From contig NZ_JAFCWM010000005.1 in the NCBI RefSeq assembly GCF_049897565.1, forward strand, positions 124,001 through 188,000: DNA of 64,000 bases, read 5' to 3'. The DNA comes from JAFCUW01 sp049897565. Its GTDB lineage: Bacteria > Pseudomonadota > Gammaproteobacteria > Burkholderiales > Burkholderiaceae_D. Below, in pieces: positions 7,538 through 16,606 of this stretch. How positions within the stretch are numbered: position 1 is the stretch's first letter; every line of letters starts with the position of its first letter. The notes beneath the pieces were generated by a model, which saw only the letters and a program-made list of their open reading frames with translations, searched no databases and had not been told where the DNA came from. The position numbers and the translations under genes are program-made.

Positions 7538-9952
7538 TTACACCATCGGCGGATCGGTCTCGCGGCCGAATGAACGGTGCCCTGCGAGCGCTTCCTTGAA
7601 CGCGGCCAGCGCGTTTGGCAGTGTCTCGCTGTGGGTGCCGATCAGCGCCGGATCTTCCGATCCGTCCGGCAAGGTGGCCGGCACGCCGGCTGCCTGCAAC
7701 AGGCCGGCGCCGGCGCCCACCACCATGATCGGCTTGCAGTGGCGATGCTGCTGGCGCACGAAGTCGAGCGCGTTGGCGTCGCGGCTCAATGCGTTGACGC
7801 TATCCTCGCCGTCAGGCACCACCACCGCGTCGTACAGCACCGCCGGGCCGGCTTCGAGCGTGATCTCGATGTCGAGGGCGCCGTTGTCTAGCGTCTTCAC
7901 CTTGCCGAGCTGGCTGCTGACCACGCGTGGCACCGCACCGTCGGCCAGCAACGACGCGTAAATCGTGCGCACGCTGGCGCCGTCGACGCCGGCGGCGACC
8001 AGGATGGCCACCTTGCGCGTCTTGATGCCGGTCTGGCCCGGACGGCTCAGCAGCGACAGCGCCGGCGACGGATCGTACTCCGGCAGCGGCAGGTCGGTTG
8101 CCATCGGCAATGCCGGCGGCACTTCCATCCCCAGCCCGTGCGCGACCGCCGCGGCCAGCACCGGGTCGACATTGACCAGGTTCGCCAGCACGCGTTCGCG
8201 CACCGCCGGCGTCTGCACGCGGGTCAGCTCGAAGCGGTAAGCGGCGGCAATGTGCGACTGCTCGACCGGCGACTGGCTGTTGTAAAACAGGCGCGCCTGC
8301 GAATAGTGATCGGCGAACAGTTCCGGCTTGCCGCGCACCTTGTCTTCGGCCACCGGTTCACGGAAACTGGTGAAGCCGCGCGAACCGACCTGGGCCGGAT
8401 AGCCGCCGCCGAGCGAGTTCGGCTCGTAGTTGACGCGGCCGCGGTTGATCGCCTGGCGGTGCATGCCGTCGCGCTGGTTGTTCTGCACCTGGACAACCGG
8501 TGCATTGATCGGGATTTCATGGAAATTCGGCCCGCCAAGGCGGCTGATCTGCGTGTCCACGTACGAGTGGATGCGCCCCTGCAGCAACGGATCGTTCGAG
8601 AAGTCGAGTCCCGGCACGATGTGCGCGGTGCAGAAGGCGACCTGCTCGGTCTCGGCGAAGAAATTGTCCGGATTGCGGTTCAGCACCATCTTGCCGACGG
8701 CGACCAGCGGCACCATTTCCTCCGGGATGATCTTGGTCGGGTCGAGCACGTCGAATTCGAATGCGGCGGCCTGCTCTTCGGTGAACACTTGCAGCTGCAG
8801 TTCCCACTCAGGAAACGCGCCCGCCTCGATCGCTTCCCACAGGTCGCGGCGATGGAAGTCGGGATCGGCGCCAGTGATCTTGGCGGCCTCGTCCCACACC
8901 AGCGAGTGCGTACCCTGCAACGGATTCCAGTGGAACTTGACGAAGCGCGATTCGCCCGCAGCGTTGAGCATGCGGAAGGTGTGGACGCCGAAACCTTGCA
9001 TCGTGCGGTAGCTGCGCGGAATGGCGCGGTCGGACATCACCCACATCAGCATGTGGGTCGATTCCGGCATCAGCGAGACGAAATCCCAGAACGTGTCGTG
9101 CGCGCTGGACGCCTGCGGCATCTGGTGATGCGGCTCAGGCTTGACCGAGTGCACCAGGTCGGGGAACTTCATCGCGTCCTGGATGAAGAACACCGGCATG
9201 TTGTTGCCGACCAGGTCCCAGTTGCCTTCGTCGGTATAGAACTTGACGGCAAAGCCGCGCACGTCGCGGACGGTGTCGGCCGAGCCGCGCTCGCCGGCGA
9301 CGGTGGAAAAACGGGTAAACACCGGCGTGCGTTTGCCCGCCTCGCTAAACAGCGAAGCGCGCGTCAGCTCGCTCATGTCCTTGTAGGCCTCGAAGTAGCC
9401 GTGCGCGGCCGAACCGCGCGCATGCACCACGCGCTCGGGAATGCGCTCGTGGTCGAAGTGGGTAATTTTTTCGCGCAGGATGAAGTCTTCCAGCGCGGTC
9501 GGGCCGCGCAGGCCGATCTTCAGCGAATGCTGGTTGTCGGCAACCGGCACGCCCTGGTTGGTGGTCAGGCCCTGGCCGGCGCCGTCGACGCGTACGCGGT
9601 CGAGCGGTTGGTTGGTCGGGTTGGTGCCGGCCGGCGGCACGCCGTTGCCAACCTTGGCCGACGAAATCATTTCGGTATTGGTGCTGCCGGTGGCAGCCGG
9701 CGTCGACGGCGCGTGCGTGTCACCCGCTTGCGGGTTACGCGACGCCTCGCCATATTCGCCCGGCTTGGTCGGATTGAACGGCATTGCGGCCGACAGCTGC
9801 TGGCCGGCGATGGTCTTGACCAGCAACTGCTCGGCCACCGGGTTCTTCGAACCCATGCTCGTCGGCGGCTGCGCGGTCGACGGACCGGACACCGTGCTCA
9901 GAATCGATCCAGCGCCGTCTACCGACGTGCCGTTTTTCTTACGTGTAGCCAT
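7538..9952 (-). CDS. katE: Large-subunit (HPII-type) catalase
   Basis: Decomposes hydrogen peroxide to water and oxygen in the cytoplasm. At 804 residues it belongs to the large-subunit clade. It has a variable N-terminal extension (about 1-130), the heme catalase core with the distal His in ERVVHARGSAAHGYF and Asn in DEGNWDLVGNN, the proximal Tyr region RLFYNSQSP near residue 555, and a C-terminal flavodoxin/GATase-1-like domain (about 650-800, beginning KVAILVAAGVDGASV) found only in this clade. Transcribed away from three small stress-type genes; large-subunit catalases are commonly stationary-phase or general-stress proteins. A second, small-subunit catalase is at 57554-59017. Confidence 0.96.
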   Translation of the reverse strand: MATRKKNGTSVDGAGSILSTVSGPSTAQPPTSMGSKNPVAEQLLVKTIAGQQLSAAMPFNPTKPGEYGEASRNPQAGDTHAPSTPAATGSTNTEMISSAKVGNGVPPAGTNPTNQPLDRVRVDGAGQGLTTNQGVPVADNQHSLKIGLRGPTALEDFILREKITHFDHERIPERVVHARGSAAHGYFEAYKDMSELTRASLFSEAGKRTPVFTRFSTVAGERGSADTVRDVRGFAVKFYTDEGNWDLVGNNMPVFFIQDAMKFPDLVHSVKPEPHHQMPQASSAHDTFWDFVSLMPESTHMLMWVMSDRAIPRSYRTMQGFGVHTFRMLNAAGESRFVKFHWNPLQGTHSLVWDEAAKITGADPDFHRRDLWEAIEAGAFPEWELQLQVFTEEQAAAFEFDVLDPTKIIPEEMVPLVAVGKMVLNRNPDNFFAETEQVAFCTAHIVPGLDFSNDPLLQGRIHSYVDTQISRLGGPNFHEIPINAPVVQVQNNQRDGMHRQAINRGRVNYEPNSLGGGYPAQVGSRGFTSFREPVAEDKVRGKPELFADHYSQARLFYNSQSPVEQSHIAAAYRFELTRVQTPAVRERVLANLVNVDPVLAAAVAHGLGMEVPPALPMATDLPLPEYDPSPALSLLSRPGQTGIKTRKVAILVAAGVDGASVRTIYASLLADGAVPRVVSSQLGKVKTLDNGALDIEITLEAGPAVLYDAVVVPDGEDSVNALSRDANALDFVRQQHRHCKPIMVVGAGAGLLQAAGVPATLPDGSEDPALIGTHSETLPNALAAFKEALAGHRSFGRETDPPMV

Positions 9953-9993
9953 TAAAACACCTCAGATATTGATTTCAAAATTGACACCTGCGA

Positions 9994-10065
9994 TCAGGTG
10001 AACAGGGCGATCAGGATGATGATCGGGATCGGAATTCCCACCATCCACAAGAGGATTGAGCGCAT
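9994..10065 (-). CDS. 23-residue single-pass membrane peptide
   Basis: A very short ORF, MRSILLWMVGIPIPIIILIA plus LFT, forms a single hydrophobic helix with a PIPIII core. Similar tiny membrane proteins occur widely in proteobacteria next to stress genes (from memory). It lies 23 bases downstream of the membrane protein at 10089-11009 and upstream of katE on the same strand. The ribosome site is weak (AAGCAG, 8 bases before the ATG), so translation may depend on the preceding gene. Function unknown. Confidence 0.55.
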   Translation of the reverse strand: MRSILLWMVGIPIPIIILIALFT

Positions 10066-10088
10066 GAATTTCTGCTTGTCGTAATCAG

Positions 10089-11009
10089 TTAGCGGCGGCG
10101 CATGGCCGCCGGCGCGGCGCCGTCGCCGCGCATCTTGCCGCCGAAGGTGGCCGCCATGGCGGCGACGAATGCGCCCAGCAGCATGGCCACGGTCATCCAC
10201 AGCGCGGCGCCGGCACTAGCCTTGCGCGCGGTGTCGGCCGCTTCCTTCGCCTTTGTCTTGGCGTTGGCCGCAGTGGTGCTGACCTTGGCGTATACGTCGT
10301 CGACGCGTTTGTCGGCGTCCGCCTGCGGCAGGCCGGTGCGTGCGGCGACGACCCGTGCCAAGCAGGCGCGGTCATCGGCGGGCAGGCTGCCGGCTTGCAA
10401 CGCGGTGGCGAAAATGCGCACCACTTCCGAACGGCCAGCGGCCGCATCGACCGGCGCCTTGTCGGAGCGCAGCAGCATGTCGGAGAAATAGTCGGTCGGG
10501 TTCAGGCTGTCGAACGCTTCGTTCGCGGCGCCGGCGGCAACGCCGGCCCCTGCCGCCGCGGTGGCCCTGGCCACGCCGGCGCCGGCATCGATGGCGCCGC
10601 TCATGGCGGCGCGCACGGCGCCGCCGACGAGCATGGCGGTCAGCAACGTGGCCACTGCCCAGGCCAGCAGGCCGTGGGCGGTGTCGCGGAAATAGACTTC
10701 ATCGGAATGGATGCTGGCCCACTTGGTGCGCAGCCGTCCGGCCATGTAGCCGCCGACGGCGGACGCCGCCAGCTGGGTAAACGATATATACAAGATGGTC
10801 GAGATGCCGATGGCGGCCGCGCTGTTATACGACCACGGCGAGATCGACGCCAGGCCGAGGCCGGTTCCCAGGATGAACAGCACTAACGACAAAGCGGCAG
10901 CCGCGGCGGCGCCGGCGAACACCGCACCCCACGACACACCTGAGCGCGACTCGTGCGCGTCATTGGCGATGCGCGGATAGTTGTAGGAATTGGCAGATTG
11001 AGCTTGCAT
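10089..11009 (-). CDS. Conserved membrane protein of unknown function
   Basis: 306 residues with a strong GGAGA ribosome site before the ATG at 11009. The N-terminal 30 residues are soluble, followed by hydrophobic helices at about 27-50, 60-85, 110-135 and 275-295, with Gly/Ala-rich small-residue faces. Between them is an Ala-rich cytoplasmic or periplasmic stretch including residues DAAAGRSEVVRIFATALQAG. Proteins of this layout are often annotated PhnA-like, but nothing here shows a phosphonate role. The position in the katE/DUF883/DUF2382 neighbourhood suggests an envelope-stress function (inference). Confidence 0.7.
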   Translation of the reverse strand: MQAQSANSYNYPRIANDAHESRSGVSWGAVFAGAAAAAALSLVLFILGTGLGLASISPWSYNSAAAIGISTILYISFTQLAASAVGGYMAGRLRTKWASIHSDEVYFRDTAHGLLAWAVATLLTAMLVGGAVRAAMSGAIDAGAGVARATAAAGAGVAAGAANEAFDSLNPTDYFSDMLLRSDKAPVDAAAGRSEVVRIFATALQAGSLPADDRACLARVVAARTGLPQADADKRVDDVYAKVSTTAANAKTKAKEAADTARKASAGAALWMTVAMLLGAFVAAMAATFGGKMRGDGAAPAAMRRR

Positions 11010-11110
11010 TCTCTGTCTCCTTCAAATTTATCCGGTAATGCGATTTGGACACAACAACGCGCCCGGCCGGTCTGTCCGACCGGGAGCGGTGCTGCCTAAA
11101 GCGGGGCTAT

Positions 11111-11596
11111 TTAGCGGCGCCCACCGAAGATTTTCGACAGCAGGAAACCAACGCCGGCAGCCACGGCCAGCGACGTCATCGGGCTGGTGCGCACGTATTC
11201 GCGGCCGGAGTCGGTCATGCGTTGAGCGGCCTCGGTCAGCTGGCGCGATTTCTCGTCCATGGTGGCGCCGGCGCCGGACAGCGCGCCGGTGAGCTTGTCG
11301 ACGCCCGCGTGGGCGGAACTGGCGAGGCGGTCGACCACTGGCTGGGCAGCATCGGCCGCTTTGTCGATCGACTTGTGCATGTCGGCGCTGGTTGGCATGT
11401 CCTTGGTGGCGTCGCGCGCCATGTCCTTGGCCTTGTCGATGACACTGGCGCCGCTGGTCGCACCGGCGGTGCTGCCCGTGCCGCCGCCGCTGCTGCCGGT
11501 GTTGCTTGGCAGGCCCGAATCCTTGCCCATGCTGCTGCCTGCGCCTTCGCGGCCGGTGTCGCGCGAGCTACCGTCGTTCATTTTTTGGTTATCCAT
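11111..11596 (-). CDS. DUF883/ElaB-YqjD-like membrane-anchored stress protein
   Basis: 161 residues starting at an ATG preceded by AAAGGAAAT. The first 55 residues are Gly/Ser/Asp-rich and probably disordered. The middle is an amphipathic Ala/Lys/Asp helix resembling DUF883 and apolipoprotein-like proteins. The C-terminus has one short hydrophobic helix (SPMTSLAVAAGVGFLLSKIF) ending GGRR, the usual ElaB/YqjD anchor layout. E. coli relatives are stationary-phase inner-membrane proteins that bind ribosomes; transferring that role here is an inference. Confidence 0.7.
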   Translation of the reverse strand: MDNQKMNDGSSRDTGREGAGSSMGKDSGLPSNTGSSGGGTGSTAGATSGASVIDKAKDMARDATKDMPTSADMHKSIDKAADAAQPVVDRLASSAHAGVDKLTGALSGAGATMDEKSRQLTEAAQRMTDSGREYVRTSPMTSLAVAAGVGFLLSKIFGGRR

Positions 11597-11915
11597 GATG
11601 TATTTCCTTTTATAAAATTAACCTGCACGGCGTGGAGCGAAAACTGACCCCTCACTACTTCCTTCTTTCCTGAATGCTCACGCTTGCCCGCGAGCGCCAA
11701 AGTCACTCAACCCAGTTTCCCTGCATCGAAACTAAAAAATAACGGATTTGCAATGTTGTCACTGTGCGGTAGCTAACAGAGCCGAAAAGTGGCTTAACTT
11801 CGGCTTTCTAACAGGAAAGCACCAATTCCTCTAAGCACGGGGCAGATTATTTTCCAAATTAAATTCCTATTGCCATGTAGACATGAGTTCGCGAATTGCA
11901 TAAACTGCAAGCACC
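11597..11915. other. Intergenic region between divergent DUF883-like and GNAT genes
   Basis: About 320 bases, AT-rich compared with its neighbours, containing the promoters of both divergent genes. I see no RNA gene, repeat or clear operator in it. Confidence 0.4.
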
Positions 11916-11936
11916 ATGCCATCGTCCGGGGGGAAC

Positions 11937-12515
11937 GTGAAAACAGAACCGCACGCCGCCATCCACGGCGGCGCCGCCATCGAAGCACTCGGCGCAGACG
12001 ACTTCGGCCAGTTCGTCACGTACCTGAATGACCACCTGGCCGACAACGGCGGCGACGCCGGCTATTTTCAGCCACTGCCGCGGCGCGCATCGTCCATGCC
12101 GCCAGAACGGGTGCGCGCGTTTCGCGATGGGCTCGATGTCGAGGTCGGCAGCTGCCGCTGGCGCCGCGCCTGGGTGGCGCGTTCGCCCGAGGGCCGCATC
12201 GTCGGACACATCGATTTGCGTTCGCACGCAGACGGCTTCACCGGTCACCGCTGCCTGCTGGGAATGGGCGTCGACCGCGGCAGCCGCCGCGCTGGACTGG
12301 GCGCCGCGCTGATCGCCCATGCGCGCCATTGGGCGGCCGAGGTGGCGCGGCTGGAGTGGATCGACCTGCAAGTAATCAGCCAGAACCAGGCGGCGCTGGC
12401 GCTGTACCGGCGTGCCGGCTTCATCACGGCCGGCGAGATCACCGACATGTATAGAATAGATGGCAACTCTTTTTCTTCTACCACCATGAGTTTGCGGCTC
12501 GACTTGCACGCTTGA
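11937..12515 (+). CDS. GNAT family N-acetyltransferase
   Basis: Acetyl-CoA-dependent N-acyltransferase of about 192 residues. I prefer the GTG at 11937 because GGGGGGAAC lies just before it; an ATG 21 bases upstream is also possible but poorly placed. The acetyl-CoA-binding segment is LGMGVDRGSRRAGLGAAL near residue 110, followed by the beta-bulge region IDLQVISQNQAALALYRRAG, both standard for RimI-like members. The substrate cannot be assigned. Confidence 0.85.
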   Translation: MKTEPHAAIHGGAAIEALGADDFGQFVTYLNDHLADNGGDAGYFQPLPRRASSMPPERVRAFRDGLDVEVGSCRWRRAWVARSPEGRIVGHIDLRSHADGFTGHRCLLGMGVDRGSRRAGLGAALIAHARHWAAEVARLEWIDLQVISQNQAALALYRRAGFITAGEITDMYRIDGNSFSSTTMSLRLDLHA

Positions 12516-12612
12516 GTGTGGCTACGATGACCAATCGATCTGATGGTTCGCAATTTCCACTGGAAACCGAGTGGAATAATCGCCATACTGTTGCAGCAAA
12601 GAGGAAAGCACC

Positions 12613-13002
12613 ATGAAGTTTCACTATTCCAGAGTCGCCACGCCAACCGATCAGGGCAAGGGCGGCTCACGCCAGTTCGGTTCACTGGGACGATTCCTGT
12701 CGCCAGGCATGCCGCATACCGGCCGCTGGATTAAAAGCGACGACGCCAACCGCGACCGTATCTTCTGGGCCAACATCGCGCGCGTCACGCCGATCGAACC
12801 GAACGGCCTGGACGCCTCGAACAAGCCGCAAGACTCGTACATCCTGCAAAAGGATCCGGACGGCAGCTGGTTCCTCGATCAGTGGAAAAGCAATTCGGCC
12901 GGCAATGTGCGGCCGTTTTCCACGCCGGCGGTAAACAGCGACGCACCGTGGAAAACGGCGAGCGAACACGCCGACACCTACTTCATCATCGAAATCAGCT
13001 GA
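12613..13002 (+). CDS. Conserved hypothetical protein, 129 aa
   Basis: A soluble protein of 129 residues with a good AAAGAGGAAA ribosome site before the ATG. No domain is recognised. It is rich in Trp, Asn, Asp and Ser (RDRIFWANIARVTPIEPNGL, then YILQKDPDGSWFLDQWKS), which suggests a compact beta-rich fold. No signal peptide or membrane helix. It precedes the RsbT-like/kinase fusion gene by 128 bases on the same strand, but co-transcription is not evident. Confidence 0.65.
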   Translation: MKFHYSRVATPTDQGKGGSRQFGSLGRFLSPGMPHTGRWIKSDDANRDRIFWANIARVTPIEPNGLDASNKPQDSYILQKDPDGSWFLDQWKSNSAGNVRPFSTPAVNSDAPWKTASEHADTYFIIEIS

Positions 13003-13130
13003 GCGCCCAACCGAAACGGGCGCCGCGGCTCGGATATAATTCCAGCAGCAAACTTTTACCGCCGCTGAACGCGATGTCCGCCAGGCCGGGCCGTTCGGCA
13101 TTGTCCTCGTCGTTCGTTACGAACTGAACC

Positions 13131-14519
13131 ATGCAAAGTGCCGTGCCCCCGTTTTCTTTCGCCGCGACCCAGGCGCTGTTGACGCTTGCCGTCGAGAGCG
13201 AATTCGACGTCATCGCCAGTCGCCAGCGCGCGCGCCAGATCGCCGCGTTGTCCGGCTTTACCGCGCTCGACCAGGCACGCATCGCGACCGTCGTCTCCGA
13301 ACTGGCGCGCAATATCTTCAACTACGCGGTGACCGGCACGGTGACGTTTTCGGTGGCGCAGGACAATGGCCGCCAGCAGCTCGTGATGGCGGTGGAAGAC
13401 CGCGGTCCCGGCATCGGCAACATCGACGATATCCTCGGCGGGCACTACCGGTCGACGACCGGCATGGGACTGGGCATCCTGGCGGCGCGGCGCCTGATGG
13501 ACCGTTTCGACGTCCGCACCGGCAAGGACATCGGCACGGCCATTTTCATGTGCAAGACGATGCCGGTTGGCGCGGCGCAGATGACGGCAACGGCGATCGA
13601 CAAGCTGCTGTCCCAGCTCGACGTACTGCCGAGTAACGTTGCACTGTCGGAAGCGAACCAGCAGAACCGCGAGCTGACCGACGCCCTCAATTCCTTGCAG
13701 GCCAGGCAGGACGAATTGCTGATCGTCACCACGCGGCTGGAAGAAACCAACCGCCGCATCGAGGCGCTCAACGTGCAGCTCGACGAGAAGGCCGACGCGC
13801 TGTTGCGTGCCGACCGCAGCAAGGACGAATTTCTGGCCATCCTCAGCCACGAACTGCGCGGCCCGCTGTCGGCCGCCAGCATGGCCGCGCAACTGCTGCA
13901 GGCCGGTCCGGACGCGCCGGACAAGACGGCCAAGATGAGCCAGGTGATCAGCCGCCAGGTGGGCCACATGAGCCGGCTGGTGGAAGACTTGCTGGACGTC
14001 TCGCGCGTCAGCCGCGGCCTGGTGACCATCGACAAGGCGCCGCTCGACATCGCCGAAGTGATCAACGGCGCGGTCGAGCAGGTCGCCACCGCCGCCGCCG
14101 GCAAGGGGCACGCCCTCGACGTGTCGCTGCCGCCCGAACCGGTCATCGTCCAGGGCGACCGCACGCGCATGCTGCAGGTGATCAGCAACCTGTTGACCAA
14201 CGCGATCCGCTACACGCCGGACGGCGGCCGCATCCACGTATCACTGGAAGCAAACGGCGGCGCCGTGGCGATCAGGATCGTCGACAACGGCATCGGCCTG
14301 CACGCCGACCTGATGCCGAACCTGTTCGACCTGTACGTGCAGGCCGAGCGCACGTCCGACCGCCAGGGCGGCGGCCTCGGGCTCGGACTGGCGCTGGTGA
14401 AAAACCTGGTCGAAGCGCATGACGGCACCGTCACCGCCGAGAGCGAAGGCAAGAACCGCGGCAGCACCTTCACCGTGCGCATGCCGGTGACCGAACCGGC
14501 CTGCTCTGTGCCCAGCTAA
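13131..14519 (+). CDS. RsbT-like ATPase fused to a sensor histidine kinase
   Basis: A 462-residue cytoplasmic protein with two GHKL ATPase modules. Residues about 15-140 are an RsbT/anti-sigma-type domain: N-box ELARNIFNYA, then EDRGPGI and GMGLGILAARRLMD. Residues about 165-230 are a coiled coil (SEANQQNRELTDALNSLQAR). A HisKA domain follows with the phospho-acceptor His near residue 240 (FLAILSHELRGPLS), then HATPase_c with NLLTNAIRYTPDGG, DNGIGL and GLGLGLALVKNL. No transmembrane or PAS sensor is present, so the RsbT-like part is the likely input or partner-binding module. No RsbR/RsbS genes lie beside it. Convergent with a hybrid kinase. Confidence 0.9.
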   Translation: MQSAVPPFSFAATQALLTLAVESEFDVIASRQRARQIAALSGFTALDQARIATVVSELARNIFNYAVTGTVTFSVAQDNGRQQLVMAVEDRGPGIGNIDDILGGHYRSTTGMGLGILAARRLMDRFDVRTGKDIGTAIFMCKTMPVGAAQMTATAIDKLLSQLDVLPSNVALSEANQQNRELTDALNSLQARQDELLIVTTRLEETNRRIEALNVQLDEKADALLRADRSKDEFLAILSHELRGPLSAASMAAQLLQAGPDAPDKTAKMSQVISRQVGHMSRLVEDLLDVSRVSRGLVTIDKAPLDIAEVINGAVEQVATAAAGKGHALDVSLPPEPVIVQGDRTRMLQVISNLLTNAIRYTPDGGRIHVSLEANGGAVAIRIVDNGIGLHADLMPNLFDLYVQAERTSDRQGGGLGLGLALVKNLVEAHDGTVTAESEGKNRGSTFTVRMPVTEPACSVPS

Positions 14520-14547
14520 GCGGCGACGGCGCCGCAGCGGAACGGCA

Positions 14548-16466
14548 TCATGGCGCCGCCCGCAGTTCTTTCAGGATCTGCGCCAGCGTGTATGGCTTGG
14601 CAACCAGCGGGAACTCATCGACGGCCGACGTCTCTTCGCCGCCGGCGTCCGACGCATAGCCGGACGCCAGGATGATCTTCAGCGACGGCGCCAGCAGGCG
14701 CGCCTGGCGGGCCAGGCTGATGCCGCTCATTCCCGGCATTACGACGTCGGAAAACAGCACGTCGATCTGCCTGTCCTTCTTCAGCGCCTCGAGCGCTTCG
14801 ATGCCGTTCCTGGCCGAGATCACCTGGTAGCCGAGGGTGCCGAACAATACCACCGCCATCTCGCGCACGTCGTCCTGGTCGTCGACCACCAGCGCCTTTT
14901 CGGCCGTCACCGGCACCGAGGCGGCCGGCTGGCCGTCGCCCAGCGCCGGCAGGTAGAACGCGACCTGGGTGCCCTCGCCGAGGACCGAGCGCAGCACCAG
15001 GTCGCCCTTCGATTGCTGGGCCAGGCCATACGCCTGGCTCAGGCCAAGGCCGGTTCCCTTGCCGACCGGCTTGGTGGTGAAGAATGGCTCGACTGCCCTT
15101 GCCAGCGTCTCGCTGCTCATCCCTTCGCCGCTGTCGGCCACTTCGACGACCACGTAGCGCCCGGCCGGCAGGGTGTTCACTTCGCCGGCGGCCAGGTCGG
15201 CCACCGCGGTGCGCAAGCAGATGGCGCCGCCCTCGGGGGTGGCGTCGCGCGCGTTGACGACCAGGTTCAGCAGCGACGCTTCGAGCTGGGCGGCGTCGAT
15301 CCTGACCGCCGGCAACTGGCGCGCCAGGTCCAGCTTGAACTCCACCGAGCCCTTGCTGGCGCGCCGCAGCACCTCCTCGAACGAGCCGATCACCTGGTTC
15401 AGGTCCAGGTTCTCCTGCTTGAGTGGCTGGCGCCGAGCGAACGCCAGCAACTGCTGCGTCAAAGTGGCGCCGCGCGCGGCCGCGCGCGTCATCGCATCGA
15501 GGATGCGCACGTCTTCCGGCTCGACCAGGCGGCGCTGCAGGATGCCGAGGCCGTTGACGACCACGCTGAGCAAATTGTTGAAGTCATGCGCCACGCCGCC
15601 GGTCAGCTGGCCGATCGCTTCGAGCTTTTGCGACTGGAACAGCGCCGCATTCGCCCGCTCCAGTTCCTGTGCCGCCTGGCGCCGCTCGGTGATGTCGCGC
15701 GTCACCTTGGCAAAGCCGAGCAGCGTGCCGAGCTCGTCGTAGATGGGGTCGATGACGACGTGGGTCCAGAAGCGCGAGCCATCCTTGCGCACGCGCATCC
15801 CCTCGCTTTCGCAGCGCCCTGCCGCCACCGCGCGCCTGAGCGCCGTCATCGGCATGCCGGCGGCCGCATCCTCGTCGACATAGAAGCGCGAGAAATGGGT
15901 GCCGAGCACGTCCGCTTCGTCGTCGCCTTGATGCGCCTGGCGCCGGCGTTCCAGTTGGTAACCAGGCCTTCGGGCGAGAGCATGTAGATGGCGTAGTCGG
16001 TGACGCCCTGCACCAGCAGGCGGAAGCGCTCCTCGCTGGCGTGCAGCGCTTCGGCGGCGCGCTTGCGGGCAGTGATATCGCGGGTGATCTTGGCAAAACC
16101 GAGCAGCATGCCGCCGGAGTTGTAGATCGGATCGATCACCACGCTGGCCCAGAACGACGTGCCGTCCTTGCGCACGCGCCATCCCTCATCTTCGAACTTG
16201 CCCTCCGAACAGGCGGTCGCCAGCGCTCTTGCCGGCAGGCCGGTGGCCAGGTCTTGTTCGGTGTAGAACCTGGAAAAATGCTGGCCGATGATTTCGTCCG
16301 GCGCATAGCCCTTGAAGCGCTGGGCGCCGGCATTCCAGCTGCTGACGATGCCTTCCGGCGAGAGCATGTCGATGGCGTAATCGGTGACGCCATCGACAAA
16401 CAGGCGGAACCGGTCGGTGGCGACGTGGAACGGAGTGGCAGAAGTGCTTGGCATGTTGGTAGCCAT
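14548..16466 (-). pseudogene. PAS-PAS hybrid histidine kinase with receiver domain, interrupted by a 1-base frameshift
   Basis: Domain order is PAS (DRFRLFVDGVTDYAIDMLSP), PAS (RFRLLVQGVTDYAIYMLSPE), histidine kinase (H-box QLTGGVAHDFNNLLSVV), HATPase and a C-terminal receiver (IDVLFSDVVMPGMSG). The first PAS and the start of the second read in one frame; the rest reads in another. At about 15926-15928 the minus strand has AAGGCGAC where AAGGGCGAC would restore the frame, and would align KGDDEADVLGTHF exactly with KGYAPDEIIGQHF of the first PAS. It is either a real null mutation or a one-G homopolymer error. The start is uncertain: ATG 16466, ATG 16454 or TTG 16508. Confidence 0.85.
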
Positions 16467-16606
16467 CAGGTTCTGGGACGCACCGCTGGCATCGGAAGGA
16501 CTCAGCAACTACCTATATTGACAAAACGGCATGTCAGAAAGTCATCAATCGAATTGCCGGGAGTTTAAGTTCTGTCTTTTTTGCCCAAGCAGCCTGCGAC
16601 GTGAAT

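Noticed and set aside
8138..9955. 605-codon open frame opposite katE
   Set aside because: Mirror frame of high-GC coding DNA; katE on the other strand is unambiguous.
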